64,000 nt of DNA from Peptococcaceae bacterium BICA1-7 (GCA_000802095.1 JUEB01000022.1:21597-85596); one strand, 5' to 3'; shown: positions 1-7,834, counted from the first letter of the stretch. Numbers and translations are program-made. Notes: generated by a model from the letters alone, not told the origin.

Positions 1-415
1 CAAGGTGTATGAATACTTTTCCATGATACTGGACGCCCTCCCCAATCCGGAGCTCCATATAGCCCATTTTCATGTCACCAGGGGATGGGGTCTGGCTAAT
101 GTGCTGGCCTCCCTGCAGGCTGGAATCACTCATTTTGAGAGCACCATGGGGGGAACAGGCGGGCAGCCCACCAATTTTATAGACGGATATCCCGTATCGG
201 GAACAGGGGCTTATTATTATCAGGACCCCAACATTGTGGGGCTGGTCTCCACCGAGGACATGGTGGTGATGATGGACGAGATGGGCATTGAGACCGGAGT
301 CGATGTGGAGAGGGTATTGGAGATAGGCAGGATGATGGAGAAGATATTGGGTCGCCGGCTCAGAAGCGAGTGCATCAGAACAGGGCGCATACCCAAGGGC
401 CCAACCGGGTTTTAA
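1..415 (+). CDS. HMG-CoA lyase-like protein, C-terminal part
   Basis: The gene enters from the left edge, so only the last ~137 residues are seen. They match the second half of the HMG-CoA lyase/DRE-TIM metallolyase barrel: the metal-binding HFH pair in HIAHFHVTRG, then LANVLASLQAGITHFE and the closing VSTEDMVVMMDEMGIETGVD. In true HMG-CoA lyases the next glycine-rich loop reads GGCPYA and its cysteine is catalytic; here it reads GGTGGQPTNF, so Gln stands where Cys is expected. The Asp after the HxH pair is also Val. The fold call is firm, but the substrate may not be HMG-CoA; another acyl-CoA lyase or carboxyl-transferring role is possible. It lies 31 bp before the acyl-CoA dehydrogenase, so the two are probably co-transcribed and act in one acyl-CoA degradation route. 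Confidence 0.8.
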   Translation, partial: KVYEYFSMILDALPNPELHIAHFHVTRGWGLANVLASLQAGITHFESTMGGTGGQPTNFIDGYPVSGTGAYYYQDPNIVGLVSTEDMVVMMDEMGIETGVDVERVLEIGRMMEKILGRRLRSECIRTGRIPKGPTGF

Positions 416-446
416 CCTTTGTTTTTAAAGAAAGGGGGACACGGAA

Positions 447-1586
447 ATGAATTTTGAACTGACTGATGAACAAAAATTGATAAGGGATAATGTGTACGAT
501 TTTGCTCAAAACGAGATTGCCCCGGGAGCCACCGAAAGGGATAAAACAGGGGAAATCCCCCTGGATATAATCAGTAAAATGGGAGAAATGGGGCTCATGG
601 GCCTTCCCATTGCTGAGCAATACGGCGGGGCGGGGGCCGACAGCATAAGCTACCTGCTGGCCACCGAGGAGATTTCCAGGGCCTGCGCCTCCCTGGGGCT
701 GACCTACGATGCCCATATAGCGCTGGGGATGGCCCCTATATACTATTTTGGCACCGAGGAGCAGAAAAACAGGTACCTGCCGGAATTGTGCAGCGGGCAG
801 TACCTTGGGTCCATGGGGCTTACCGAGCCGGAGGCCGGAACAGACTCCGGCAACACTAAAACAACGGCTGTTCCGGATGGGGACGGCTGGGTTATAAACG
901 GGTCCAAATGCTTTATAACCAATTCCAGGTACTCAAGGGTGGTCACGGTAACTGCCATTACCGATAAGGGTAAGGGGACAAGAGGGATCAGCACCTTTTT
1001 GGTGCCCGTTAGCGCACCGGGGTTTGATATTATAAGCGGGTACGAAAAACTTGGCATGAACTCCTCCAACACCAATGAGCTTATCTTTGACAATGTCAGA
1101 GTGCCCGGGGAAAACCTTCTGGGACCCCTCAACAACGGGTTCAGGCAGTTGATGAAGGTACTGGACGGGGGCCGGCTGGCAGTGGCGGCCATCTGTGTGG
1201 GCATCGCCCAGGCCTGTCTGGACGCCTCGGTAAAATATGCCAGGGAAAGAGTCCAGTTTGGCCAGTCAATATCAAAGTTCCAGGCTATTCAGTTCAAGCT
1301 GGCCGATATGAAAATGAACATAGAGGTGGGCAGGAACATGTACTTAAAGGGCGGCTGGCTTAAGGACAGCGCCAGGCCCTATACACAGGAGGCGGCCATC
1401 GCCAAGCTCTTCTGCTCTGAGATGGCCACCAGGGCAGCCCTCGAAGCCATACAGATTCACGGGGGGTACGGCTACATCAAGGAATTCCCTGTGGAAAGAT
1501 ATCTGCGGGACGCCAAGCTTCTGGAGATAGGCGAGGGTACTTCAGAGGTGCAGCGGATTCTCATAGCCAGGGGTCTGGGGCTTTAG
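447..1586 (+). CDS. Acyl-CoA dehydrogenase
   Basis: A 379-residue FAD enzyme, the normal length for the short/branched-chain acyl-CoA dehydrogenase family, which oxidises an acyl-CoA to the 2-enoyl-CoA and passes electrons to an electron-transfer flavoprotein. Visible landmarks are the N-terminal helical domain (LTDEQKLIRDNV), the FAD/substrate loop GLTEPEAGTDSG near residue 125, the RVQFGQSIS segment, the IQIHGGYGY motif, and EGTSEVQRILIA at the end, where E363 is in the usual catalytic-base position. A purine-rich ribosome site (AAAGGGGG) precedes the ATG. Length and the closing Glu resemble butyryl- or glutaryl-type dehydrogenases of syntrophic and butyrate-metabolising Clostridia; the exact chain length cannot be read from sequence. 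A hairpin terminator follows directly, so it ends the operon begun by the lyase-like gene. Confidence 0.93.
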   Translation: MNFELTDEQKLIRDNVYDFAQNEIAPGATERDKTGEIPLDIISKMGEMGLMGLPIAEQYGGAGADSISYLLATEEISRACASLGLTYDAHIALGMAPIYYFGTEEQKNRYLPELCSGQYLGSMGLTEPEAGTDSGNTKTTAVPDGDGWVINGSKCFITNSRYSRVVTVTAITDKGKGTRGISTFLVPVSAPGFDIISGYEKLGMNSSNTNELIFDNVRVPGENLLGPLNNGFRQLMKVLDGGRLAVAAICVGIAQACLDASVKYARERVQFGQSISKFQAIQFKLADMKMNIEVGRNMYLKGGWLKDSARPYTQEAAIAKLFCSEMATRAALEAIQIHGGYGYIKEFPVERYLRDAKLLEIGEGTSEVQRILIARGLGL

Positions 1587-1608
1587 TCATTTATTTATAC
1601 GTAAGAAA

Positions 1609-1642
1609 AAAGGCTGCCGGCTCACAAGAATCGGCAGCCTTT
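1609..1642 (+). terminator. Rho-independent terminator after acyl-CoA dehydrogenase
   Basis: AAGGCTGCCG pairs with CGGCAGCCTT across a 12-base loop, beginning about 20 bp after the stop codon; the T-run is short (TTT). Confidence 0.75.
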
Positions 1643-1714
1643 CTGTGCATTATGTCAGCCATCAGCCATCAGTAAGATTGTTCTAATCTGAAAGTGATGA
1701 ATGTCTTTTTTATG

Positions 1715-1884
1715 AACCACAGAGGACACAGAGATCACAGAGAATTTGCTCTCAGGCATTACTCTTAGGTCTGAAACCTATGTAATTAATAATAAATTTT
1801 TTTCCTAACCTATTTTAATAAAAACCTTTTAAATCATTCAAGCAAGGCTAAACTACCTCTGTGTCCTCTGTGTTCTCTGTGGTT
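1715..1884. repeat. Long imperfect inverted repeat, arms about 28 bp
   Basis: The left arm (1715-1742) is three loosely repeated 9-mers of the type ACCACAGAG / GACACAGAG / ATCACAGAG. The right arm (1857-1884) is the reverse complement of a near-identical run. They flank about 115 bp of AT-rich DNA with no gene. The arms could fold into one large hairpin in either transcript. Related AACCACAGAGGACACAGAG-type runs occur between genes in many bacterial genomes (from memory); their role is unknown. Confidence 0.7.
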
Positions 1885-1968
1885 TAAAAAGGGGCCGATT
1901 TTCATCTTCCATGGTGGCTGCTTATTTGCGACCAGGTTGTCTCTATACTGACTGCTCAATACTGGCAG

Positions 1969-2346
1969 TCAGGGCTTATCGCTTTGTTTTCTTTTTCTTC
2001 TCTTTTCTTTTCTTTCCCAGTCTTCCAAAAAATCCAGGTACTCAGAAAGCTTCTCCTTTCCTTCCGGGGTCAGCCTGGCCGCCCGCAGCAGTATATCTTC
2101 GGCGGGATCGGAAGAATAGTGGGCATTGCTCTCGGAAAGAAGGTAACCGGCCGCCCGTAACAGATCCTCGTATGGTATGAAGAGCGGCACTGCAATTTTT
2201 CTCAGTATTTCCGGGGAGGGCACCCCCGAGGAGCCGCTGCATATTTTGGATAGGTAGGTATGGTTGACTCCCGACAAAGAGCCCAGCTTCCTGTATGAAT
2301 ACCCGCTTTTTTTGATAAGGTTTTTCAAATATAATGAAAAATCCAT
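1969..2346 (-). CDS. XRE-family helix-turn-helix regulator (125 aa)
   Basis: The first ~65 residues form a Cro/CI-type DNA-binding domain: LYLKNLIKKSGYSYRKLGSL is helices 1-2 and VNHTYLSKICSG the recognition helix region. The rest is a helical tail ending in a strongly basic stretch (ERKEKRRKRKQ), with the LTPEGKEKLSEYLDFL pattern often seen in small Firmicute XRE repressors. The gene is divergent from another small XRE gene at 2501; the spacer between them holds AT-rich palindromes that fit an autoregulated operator. The target genes are not evident. Confidence 0.8.
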   Translation of the reverse strand: MDFSLYLKNLIKKSGYSYRKLGSLSGVNHTYLSKICSGSSGVPSPEILRKIAVPLFIPYEDLLRAAGYLLSESNAHYSSDPAEDILLRAARLTPEGKEKLSEYLDFLEDWERKEKRRKRKQSDKP

Positions 2347-2418
2347 GTGCGCCAGCCCCCTTGAAGGAGATTATACTCCCGGTGGTGACTATTGGCAACA
2401 TAATATACAATAAGATGT

Positions 2419-2476
2419 TTAAATTTAACATAAGTGTAGACAAAAGGAAACATCGATGTTAATATTATGTATAATA
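2419..2476. promoter_or_regulatory. Candidate divergent promoter/operator between two XRE genes
   Basis: TTAAATTTAA (2419-2428) is a perfect palindrome. TATTAT-GT-ATAATA (2463-2476) is a second dyad and contains TATAAT (2470-2475), a consensus -10 for the rightward gene starting at 2501; the -35 match is poor. An operator lying over a -10 box fits repression by one of the flanking HTH proteins. This is inference from layout only. Confidence 0.4.
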
Positions 2477-2500
2477 ATTTATCCGCAGGGAGGTGCCGGG

Positions 2501-2722
2501 GTGCCCAGGTATGCCATGGATAACAAAAAGGTAGAGAGGCTAATTTATGCCAACTATAAAAGCCTGAGAAAGGCGGCGGCGGCCATGGGCATCAGCCATT
2601 CCTACCTGTCCAAGGTGCTGGCCGGAAGGCGGGAGCCCGGCAGGAAATTTATCGATGGCATTCTTGCCGCTCATAAGGGAATCAAGTTTGAAGAAATATT
2701 TTATGAGGTGAAAAATGACTAA
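2501..2722 (+). CDS. Small XRE/Cro-like DNA-binding protein (73 aa)
   Basis: The GTG at 2501 is chosen because AGGGAGGT lies 6 bp upstream; the open frame upstream to 2456 has no ribosome site. The protein is essentially one HTH: KKVERLIYANYKSLRKAAAAMGISHSYLSKVLAGRREPGRKFIDGI, with helix 2 RKAAAAMG and recognition helix SHSYLSKVL. No other domain is present. It is divergent from the larger XRE gene and is followed 15 bp later by a Cys-rich small protein, probably in the same transcript. Confidence 0.72.
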   Translation: MPRYAMDNKKVERLIYANYKSLRKAAAAMGISHSYLSKVLAGRREPGRKFIDGILAAHKGIKFEEIFYEVKND

Positions 2723-2737
2723 AAGGAGGATAAGCCG

Positions 2738-2938
2738 GTGGCTCTTCCGTGTGTCTGTTATAAATGCGCGGTCTACAGGGAATTGAAGACAATCAGGGAC
2801 CCCCTGTGCCTTTCCATGGAGGAAAAGAACTGCGAGGGCAGGGACTGTGACAGGTGTGATTTTGTCTGTGAGGGCTATACCGAGAAGGAGGGGGGAAAAT
2901 TCGGGGGTCTAAAACAATTTGCCAACTTTTCAAAATAG
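2738..2938 (+). CDS. Cysteine-rich small protein (66 aa), unknown function
   Basis: Starts at GTG 2738 behind AAAAGGAGG. It has eight cysteines in the first 44 residues (C5, C7, C10, C24, C32, C37, C40, C44), including CVCYKC and CDRCDFVC, which suggests two structural zinc or iron-sulfur knuckles. No family is recognised. Its position directly behind the HTH gene and before a clear terminator makes it the last gene of a two-gene unit. Confidence 0.6.
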   Translation: MALPCVCYKCAVYRELKTIRDPLCLSMEEKNCEGRDCDRCDFVCEGYTEKEGGKFGGLKQFANFSK

Positions 2939-2941
2939 GGT

Positions 2942-2968
2942 AAAAAGGCCGCTCAATGCGGCTTTTTT
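2942..2968 (+). terminator. Rho-independent terminator
   Basis: GGCCGC pairs with GCGGC(C/T) over TCAAT, A-run before and T6 after, 4 bp behind the Cys-rich gene. Confidence 0.85.
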
Positions 2969-3033
2969 GTGTCTCATTTAGAGGACATGAGAGGGCTGTA
3001 TAGAATAGGTTTATAGGTCAGCAGGCCGGGGAG

Positions 3034-4419
3034 GTGGCAAAAACGGATACTGAAGGAAACGCCGACCTGTGGGATATATTCCATACCATTGCCGATAATG
3101 AGTATGAGGGTGTAATTTATATTGACGGAGAAGGTATAGTTCGCTTTATAAGCCAGGGATACGCTGATTTTTTGAATATCAACAGGGAGGCCATGCTGGG
3201 CTGCTATATTAACGACGTGGTGCCCCAGTCCAGGCTGATGGAAGTAATGAATAGCGGCAAGCCCCAGTATGGTGACGTTTGGGAGGTAAACGGGCAGCAT
3301 GTGATGGTGCACCGCTGGCCAATATTCAAAGATGGCAGGGTGGTGGGCTGCCTGGGGAAAAGCCTTTTTAAGGATGAGCTTTCTCTGGCCAGGGAGTTTA
3401 TCCGCAAGGTTAAATGGCTGGAGGATGAGCTGGCCTATTACCGGGATGAGCTGGAAAAGGAGCGCAGGGCTAAATACAGCCTGGACCATATTGTAGGCAA
3501 ATCGGATGTGGTGGTTAAGCTGAAGGAAAAGGTGGCCAGGGTGGCTAAAACAAACTCTACTGTGCTTATAACCGGGGAGAGCGGCACAGGAAAGGAGCTG
3601 CTGGCTCATGCCATTCACAGTGTGTCACCGAGGAAAAACCGCCCCCTGGTAAGGATAAACTGCACTTCTATACCGGAGGACCTGCTGGAGTCCGAGCTTT
3701 TCGGCTACGAGGAGGGGTCCTTCACCGGGGCTAAAAAGGGTGGCAAGATAGGGAAGTTCGAACTGGCCCAGGGGGGCACCATACTTCTGGACGAGATCGC
3801 CGACATGAACCAGTCCATGCAGGCCAAGCTGCTTCGGGTTTTACAGGAAAGGGAGATAGAGCGTATAGGAGGCAGCAAGCCTATACCGGTGGATGTACGG
3901 GTGATAGCCTCCACCAACAGGAATTTGGAGGAAATGACCGGGGCGGGCCTGTTCCGCCTGGACCTGTATTACCGGCTCAATGTCGTGCTGCTCTATACAC
4001 CCCCGCTGCGCAGCAGGAAGGAAGACATTCCCCTTTTGACCGACTACCTTATCGGCAATTTGAATCAAAACCTGGGTACCATCACCAGGGGGGTTGCTGC
4101 CGAGACTTTTCAGCTTTTTGAAAAGTACGACTGGCCGGGAAACATAAGGGAGCTGAAAAACCTTCTGGAGCAGGCTATAAATTTGAGTGATGCCCAGTAC
4201 CTTACCCCGGAAGATTTTCCCATACTGCTCAAAAGGCTGAACAGGCAAAGCGCCCGGGCCAGGGTGAAGTTCCTGGCCCGGGCCATGGAGGAGGCAGAAA
4301 GAGAGATACTGTCGGCGGCTCTGGAAAAGGCAGGAAACAACAGGACCGAGGCTGCAAAACTTCTTAATATCCACAGGTCTGTTTTATACAGAAAGCTGGA
4401 AAAACATAAAATAAGATGA
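3034..4419 (+). CDS. PAS-domain sigma-54-dependent transcriptional activator
   Basis: A 461-residue enhancer-binding protein. Residues ~10-120 are a PAS sensor (GVIYIDGEGIVRFISQGYADF), then a coiled-coil linker (~122-150), then the AAA+ domain with Walker A GESGTGKE (181-188), the sigma-54 contact loop written GSFTGA (228-233, Ser replacing the common Ala) and Walker B ILLDEIADM (250-258). The C-terminus is a Fis-type HTH (NNRTEAAKLLNIHRSVLYRKL). It opens the sigma-54 holoenzyme promoter by ATP hydrolysis when its PAS ligand is sensed. The GTG start has a GGGGAG directly against it, an awkward spacing, but no other in-frame start codon lies upstream before a stop. A consensus -24/-12 promoter 200 bp downstream drives the next gene, the CoA-transferase, which is the obvious target. 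Confidence 0.93.
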   Translation: MAKTDTEGNADLWDIFHTIADNEYEGVIYIDGEGIVRFISQGYADFLNINREAMLGCYINDVVPQSRLMEVMNSGKPQYGDVWEVNGQHVMVHRWPIFKDGRVVGCLGKSLFKDELSLAREFIRKVKWLEDELAYYRDELEKERRAKYSLDHIVGKSDVVVKLKEKVARVAKTNSTVLITGESGTGKELLAHAIHSVSPRKNRPLVRINCTSIPEDLLESELFGYEEGSFTGAKKGGKIGKFELAQGGTILLDEIADMNQSMQAKLLRVLQEREIERIGGSKPIPVDVRVIASTNRNLEEMTGAGLFRLDLYYRLNVVLLYTPPLRSRKEDIPLLTDYLIGNLNQNLGTITRGVAAETFQLFEKYDWPGNIRELKNLLEQAINLSDAQYLTPEDFPILLKRLNRQSARARVKFLARAMEEAEREILSAALEKAGNNRTEAAKLLNIHRSVLYRKLEKHKIR

Positions 4420-4447
4420 ATTAATGTTATAAGCTGGTGTCCCGGCC

Positions 4448-4545
4448 TGTCTCAAAAGGACAACTTGTTGCTGAAACAGGACAGTCGGGGATATATGAAA
4501 TATAGAGGTTTATGTCTGAAAAATAGGACAGGCTGTTAAAACAGC
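4448..4545. promoter_or_regulatory. Candidate upstream activator sites for the sigma-54 activator
   Basis: Dyads sit 80-175 bp before the -24/-12 promoter: TGTC-N7-GACA (4448-4462), TGTC-N10-GACA (4513-4530) and GCTGTT-AA-AACAGC (4532-4545). The distance is right for enhancer sites of NtrC-type activators. The differing spacers make the exact site uncertain. Confidence 0.4.
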
Positions 4546-4571
4546 TATGGGCTGCCATTTATAGTAAGGTT

Positions 4572-4599
4572 AAAAAGCCATGTTATTCATGGCTTTTTT
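4572..4599 (+). terminator. Rho-independent terminator of the activator gene
   Basis: AAAAAGCCATG pairs with CATGGCTTTTTT over TTATT. It insulates the CoA-transferase from read-through, leaving its sigma-54 promoter in control. Confidence 0.85.
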
Positions 4600-4621
4600 C
4601 TTTTTGAGGAAATTTTTACTT

Positions 4622-4638
4622 TTGGCACTGTTCTTGCG
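4622..4638 (+). promoter_or_regulatory. Sigma-54 (-24/-12) promoter
   Basis: TTGGCAC-N5-TTGC matches the consensus TGGCAC-N5-TTGC exactly, with GG at 4624-4625 and GC at 4636-4637. It lies about 60 bp before the CoA-transferase start and just after the terminator of a sigma-54 activator. Confidence 0.9.
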
Positions 4639-4696
4639 TAATTGAGTAAATATATAAATTTCAGACTTGTATGTTATTTTTTGGAGGAGGGACAAA

Positions 4697-6055
4697 ATGA
4701 ATTACACCGGGGAGTATCAGAAAAAGCTTGTCAAGGCGGAGGAGGCTGTAAAGGTTATCCAGTCAGGGGACTGGGTTGACTACGGCACCTTTCAGAACCA
4801 GGTGGTTATGCTGGACATGGCCCTGGCGGGAAGAAAGGACGATCTGAGGGACGTTAAAATAAGGTCGGCCTGCAGGGTTTCAGGGCCGCCGGCGGCCGCC
4901 ATGGCCGACCCTACCAATGAGAGCTTCACCTTCAACAGCGGTCATTACAGCCCTATCGACCGCAAGGTGGGCGATTTCGGGATGTGCTATTACTATCCCC
5001 TGCTTTTCAGGGAGGTTCCCAGCTATTACCAGTATGCCACCGTTGATGTGGCTATGGTGGCGGTTACTCCCATGAACAGGCACGGGTATTTTAATTTCGG
5101 GCCCACTAATGTTTACAGCAAGAAGACCTGTGACCTGGCCAAGCATGTTATTCTGGAGGTCAATCCCAATATTCCCTGGGTTATGGGTGGAAACCAGGAG
5201 AGCATCCATATATCCGAGGTTGACTATATTGTTGAGGCCGACTGGCCGCTGATGCAGCTTCCGGAGATACCTGTCAAGTATGAGGATGAAAAAATTGCCG
5301 GCCTGATTCTGAAAGAGATAGAGGATGGCAGCTGTATACAGCTGGGTATAGGCGCCCTTCCCAATGCACTGGGGAGGCTTATTGCCAAATCGGACCTAAA
5401 GGACCTGGGAGTGCACAGTGAAATGATGTGCGATGCCTTTCTGGAGATGTGGGAGGCCGGAAGGATTACCGGCATGAAAAAGAACATAGACCAGGGCAAG
5501 ATGGTCTTTACCTTTGCTCTGGGCAGCCTCAGGCTGTATGATTTCCTCGATCAAAATCCCGGCGTTGCCTCATACCCGGTGGACTATGTAAACTACCCGC
5601 ACATGATAGCGGCTAACGATAAAGTGGTTTCAATTAACAACGCCCTGGAGGTGGACCTTTTCGGACAGGTGGCCGCTGAGTCTTCAGGCCCCCGTCATAT
5701 AAGCGGGACCGGGGGACAGGTGGACTTCGTGGAGGGCGCCTACATGTCCAAGGGAGGAAAGTCCTTCATAGCCCTAAGCTCAACCTATACCGACAAGGAG
5801 GGCCGCCTGCAGAGCCGCATAAGCCCCACCCTGAGCCCGGGCACCATAGTGACTACCACCCGGTCTACCGTCATGTATATTGCCACCGAGTTCGGCATTG
5901 CCTGCATGAAGGCCAAGAGCACCTGGGAGAGGGCCGAGGCCCTTATCGAGCTGGCCCATCCCAAGTTCAGGGAGGATCTGATCCGGGAGGCCGAAAAGAT
6001 GAATATATGGAGAAAGTGCAACAAGAGACCTACCATGGCCCAGTGTGTGGGATAA
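4697..6055 (+). CDS. Acetyl-CoA hydrolase/CoA-transferase family protein
   Basis: 452 residues when begun at ATG 4697, which has GGAGGAGGG 7 bp upstream; an upstream in-frame ATG (4667) lacks a site. It belongs to the 4-hydroxybutyrate/butyryl-CoA:acetate CoA-transferase family, moving CoA between acids through an enzyme glutamyl-CoA intermediate. The likely catalytic Glu is E242 in GVHSEMM; the oxyanion loop GIGALPNAL is at 218-225 and GTGGQVDFVEGA is the conserved CoA-binding stretch. The substrate acid cannot be read from sequence; butyrate, 4-hydroxybutyrate or propionate are candidates. It stands alone behind a sigma-54 promoter next to a PAS activator, so its expression is probably switched on by a specific acid or acyl-CoA. 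Confidence 0.9.
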   Translation: MNYTGEYQKKLVKAEEAVKVIQSGDWVDYGTFQNQVVMLDMALAGRKDDLRDVKIRSACRVSGPPAAAMADPTNESFTFNSGHYSPIDRKVGDFGMCYYYPLLFREVPSYYQYATVDVAMVAVTPMNRHGYFNFGPTNVYSKKTCDLAKHVILEVNPNIPWVMGGNQESIHISEVDYIVEADWPLMQLPEIPVKYEDEKIAGLILKEIEDGSCIQLGIGALPNALGRLIAKSDLKDLGVHSEMMCDAFLEMWEAGRITGMKKNIDQGKMVFTFALGSLRLYDFLDQNPGVASYPVDYVNYPHMIAANDKVVSINNALEVDLFGQVAAESSGPRHISGTGGQVDFVEGAYMSKGGKSFIALSSTYTDKEGRLQSRISPTLSPGTIVTTTRSTVMYIATEFGIACMKAKSTWERAEALIELAHPKFREDLIREAEKMNIWRKCNKRPTMAQCVG

Positions 6056-6078
6056 TTTCATTGGCTTTGGGGATAGTT

Positions 6079-6120
6079 TTTGCGGTCGGAATACAGAAGT
6101 CAGAATTCAGAACCCAGAAT
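6079..6120 (+). repeat. Dispersed repeat, TGCGGTCGGAATACAG type
   Basis: Begins TGCGGTCGGAATACAGAA and continues as degenerate heptads (GTCAGAA / TTCAGAA). A near-identical copy in the opposite orientation lies at 9447-9484 and a variant at 33393-33446. Confidence 0.75.
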
Positions 6121-6153
6121 GGAACAGCATTCCTCTATAGTATAAAATCTTTG

Positions 6154-6174
6154 CCGCCTGCGGGCGGTTTTTTT
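6154..6174 (+). terminator. Rho-independent terminator after CoA-transferase
   Basis: CCGCC-TGCG-GGCGG followed by T7, about 100 bp behind the stop codon and after the dispersed repeat. Confidence 0.75.
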
Positions 6175-6244
6175 CTTGCCGGACGGAGGAATTGAAGGAA
6201 ATTGGCCGGGGCCGGCAAATTATTGTTATAATAAGTTGTGGGAG

Positions 6245-7108
6245 ATGTTGACTGAATTGGCTGAAAAAAAACTCAGGATCTGGGACGCTCATGTTCATAT
6301 TTTTCCGCCCAGGCTGTTCGGGGCTATCTGGCAGTGGTTCGAGAGATATTCCATAAGCCTGCCCTATCGGGGCATAAGCAGCGCTGAAGCCGCCGGACAC
6401 CTCAGAGGAATGGGTGTGGATAAGGCTTTCCTGCTTGTGTATGCCCACCGTCCGGATGTTTCTGCGGGAATAAACAGGTGGCTGTACAATTTTTGCCTGA
6501 ATAACCCCATGTTCCTCCCTTTTGGGTGTATACATCCAGGCGATCGGATGCTTAACGGCGTTATTGAAGAGGCCCTGGATGTGTTTGGCTTTTGCGGGTT
6601 TAAGATACACTGCATGGTTTCTCAAATGAAGGCAGACGACCCCTCACTTACCCCGGTATACAGAGAAATTGAGAGAAGGGGCAGGATGCTGGTGGTGCAC
6701 GCAGGCACCGCGCCAATGCCGGCGCCATGGCTGGGCCTGGACAACATTGAGAGAATACTCTATGCCCACCCCGACATGGTGGTGCAGGTAGCCCACCTGG
6801 GGCATTTTGAAATAGAAAAAGCCGCCAGGCTGCTGGAGAATTACCCCCGCCTATTCCTGGACACTGCCTGGGCGCTGGGCAACAGCTATATGAAGGTGGA
6901 CCAGAGGGCAGTCTGCGATCTTATTAAAGCCTTTCCGGGCAGGGTGCTGTACGGATCTGATTTTCCCATCATTCCAGAGGACCCCGGGATGGGGATAGAA
7001 AAGCTTGTGAACCTGCTTCCGGATAGTATTATTCAAGATGTGCTTTACTGTAATGCTGAAAAAATTATTAAAGGATTAAGCCGGCCCGCCTCCGGCAAGC
7101 TGTCCTGA
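6245..7108 (+). CDS. Amidohydrolase family protein (COG2159-like TIM barrel)
   Basis: A metal-dependent hydrolase/decarboxylase of the amidohydrolase-2 type. Landmarks: the first-strand metal motif WDAHVHIFP (residues ~12-20), VVHAGTAP on a middle strand, VAHLGHFE, and LYGSDFPII near residue 240 with the conserved Asp. At 287 aa it is a normal size for the family. The start is uncertain: GTGGGAG abuts ATG 6245, so TTG 6248 or TTG 6257 could be used instead; the longer open frame from 6176 lacks homology to the family. No substrate can be assigned; relatives hydrolyse or decarboxylate small cyclic or aromatic acids. It sits with CoA-metabolism genes and ~70 bp before a nitroreductase. Confidence 0.82.
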   Translation: MLTELAEKKLRIWDAHVHIFPPRLFGAIWQWFERYSISLPYRGISSAEAAGHLRGMGVDKAFLLVYAHRPDVSAGINRWLYNFCLNNPMFLPFGCIHPGDRMLNGVIEEALDVFGFCGFKIHCMVSQMKADDPSLTPVYREIERRGRMLVVHAGTAPMPAPWLGLDNIERILYAHPDMVVQVAHLGHFEIEKAARLLENYPRLFLDTAWALGNSYMKVDQRAVCDLIKAFPGRVLYGSDFPIIPEDPGMGIEKLVNLLPDSIIQDVLYCNAEKIIKGLSRPASGKLS

Positions 7109-7181
7109 GGCCTGGTGGACTAAATATGGAAGTATGACTAAAAAATACAAAAATATATACAGTAAAGGAGTAGTGAACAGT

Positions 7182-7715
7182 ATGGAAGTTTTTGAAGCTA
7201 TCAGCGCCAGAAAAAGCATCCGGCGCTACAAGGAAGATCCGGTTTCCAGAGACCTTCTGGAATACGTGCTTGACGCCGCGAGACTGGCTCCCTCCTGGCA
7301 CAATAAGCAGGGCTGGTTTTTTATCGTGCTCACTGATGAGAGCCGAAAGCTCATGACAGGTGCACTTGATGACACCAACCCCTGCAAGAACGCTCTGACC
7401 CAGGCGCCTGTCATCATAATACTCTGTGCAGACCCTGAGCAGTCCGGTAACTGCGAGGGAAAGGCATATTACCTGGTGGACGCCGCCTGCGCCATGGAAA
7501 ACCTTATGCTGGCGGCCATAGAGAAAGGTCTGGGGACATGCTGGGTGGCCGGGGATCTGAATGAGGGGTTTGTCAAAAAGACCTATGGCATACCGGACAA
7601 TATAAGGGTGGTGGCCATTTCCCCCATAGGCTATCCCTCCTATCAGCCCAAGCCCCGTCCCAGAAAGTCCATTCAGGAAATAGCTTTCTTAAATGGCTGG
7701 GGGAAACAATTCTAA
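7182..7715 (+). CDS. Nitroreductase family protein
   Basis: 178 residues from ATG 7182 (AAAGGAG upstream; GTG 7173 is an alternative). The FMN-binding pattern of the nitroreductase fold is clear: SARKSIRRYKEDPV at the N-terminus contacts the flavin phosphate, then APSWHNKQGWFFIVL, and near the end GLGTCWVAGDL and ISPIGYPS. Family members are NAD(P)H-dependent flavin oxidoreductases acting as dimers on nitro compounds, quinones or enones. The single-domain form without a ferredoxin domain is seen here. The Firmicute homologues are numerous and rarely have known substrates. Confidence 0.9.
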   Translation: MEVFEAISARKSIRRYKEDPVSRDLLEYVLDAARLAPSWHNKQGWFFIVLTDESRKLMTGALDDTNPCKNALTQAPVIIILCADPEQSGNCEGKAYYLVDAACAMENLMLAAIEKGLGTCWVAGDLNEGFVKKTYGIPDNIRVVAISPIGYPSYQPKPRPRKSIQEIAFLNGWGKQF

Positions 7716-7737
7716 ATACCCCGGAGGATACAATTAC

Positions 7738-7793
7738 AGGTCGGGAGACTGCTCCTGGGTAATAACTCCGGTCGGGAGACAGGAGACAGGAGT
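7738..7793 (+). repeat. Dispersed repeat, GGTCGGGAGACAGGAG type, two copies
   Basis: GGTCGGGAGAC appears at ~7739 and again at ~7770, the second running into heptads CAGGAGA. Same family as 9364 and 33393. The 150 bp between the nitroreductase and the DUF378 gene hold nothing else except the terminator. Confidence 0.7.
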
Positions 7794-7834
7794 TGCCAGG
7801 CATTTTCTTATTGCCTTAAAGCCTTTAAAACCGA

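Noticed and set aside
1911..2443. Overlapping frames around the XRE repressor
   Set aside because: They are shadows of the 125-aa HTH gene at 1969-2346, which alone has a recognisable domain.
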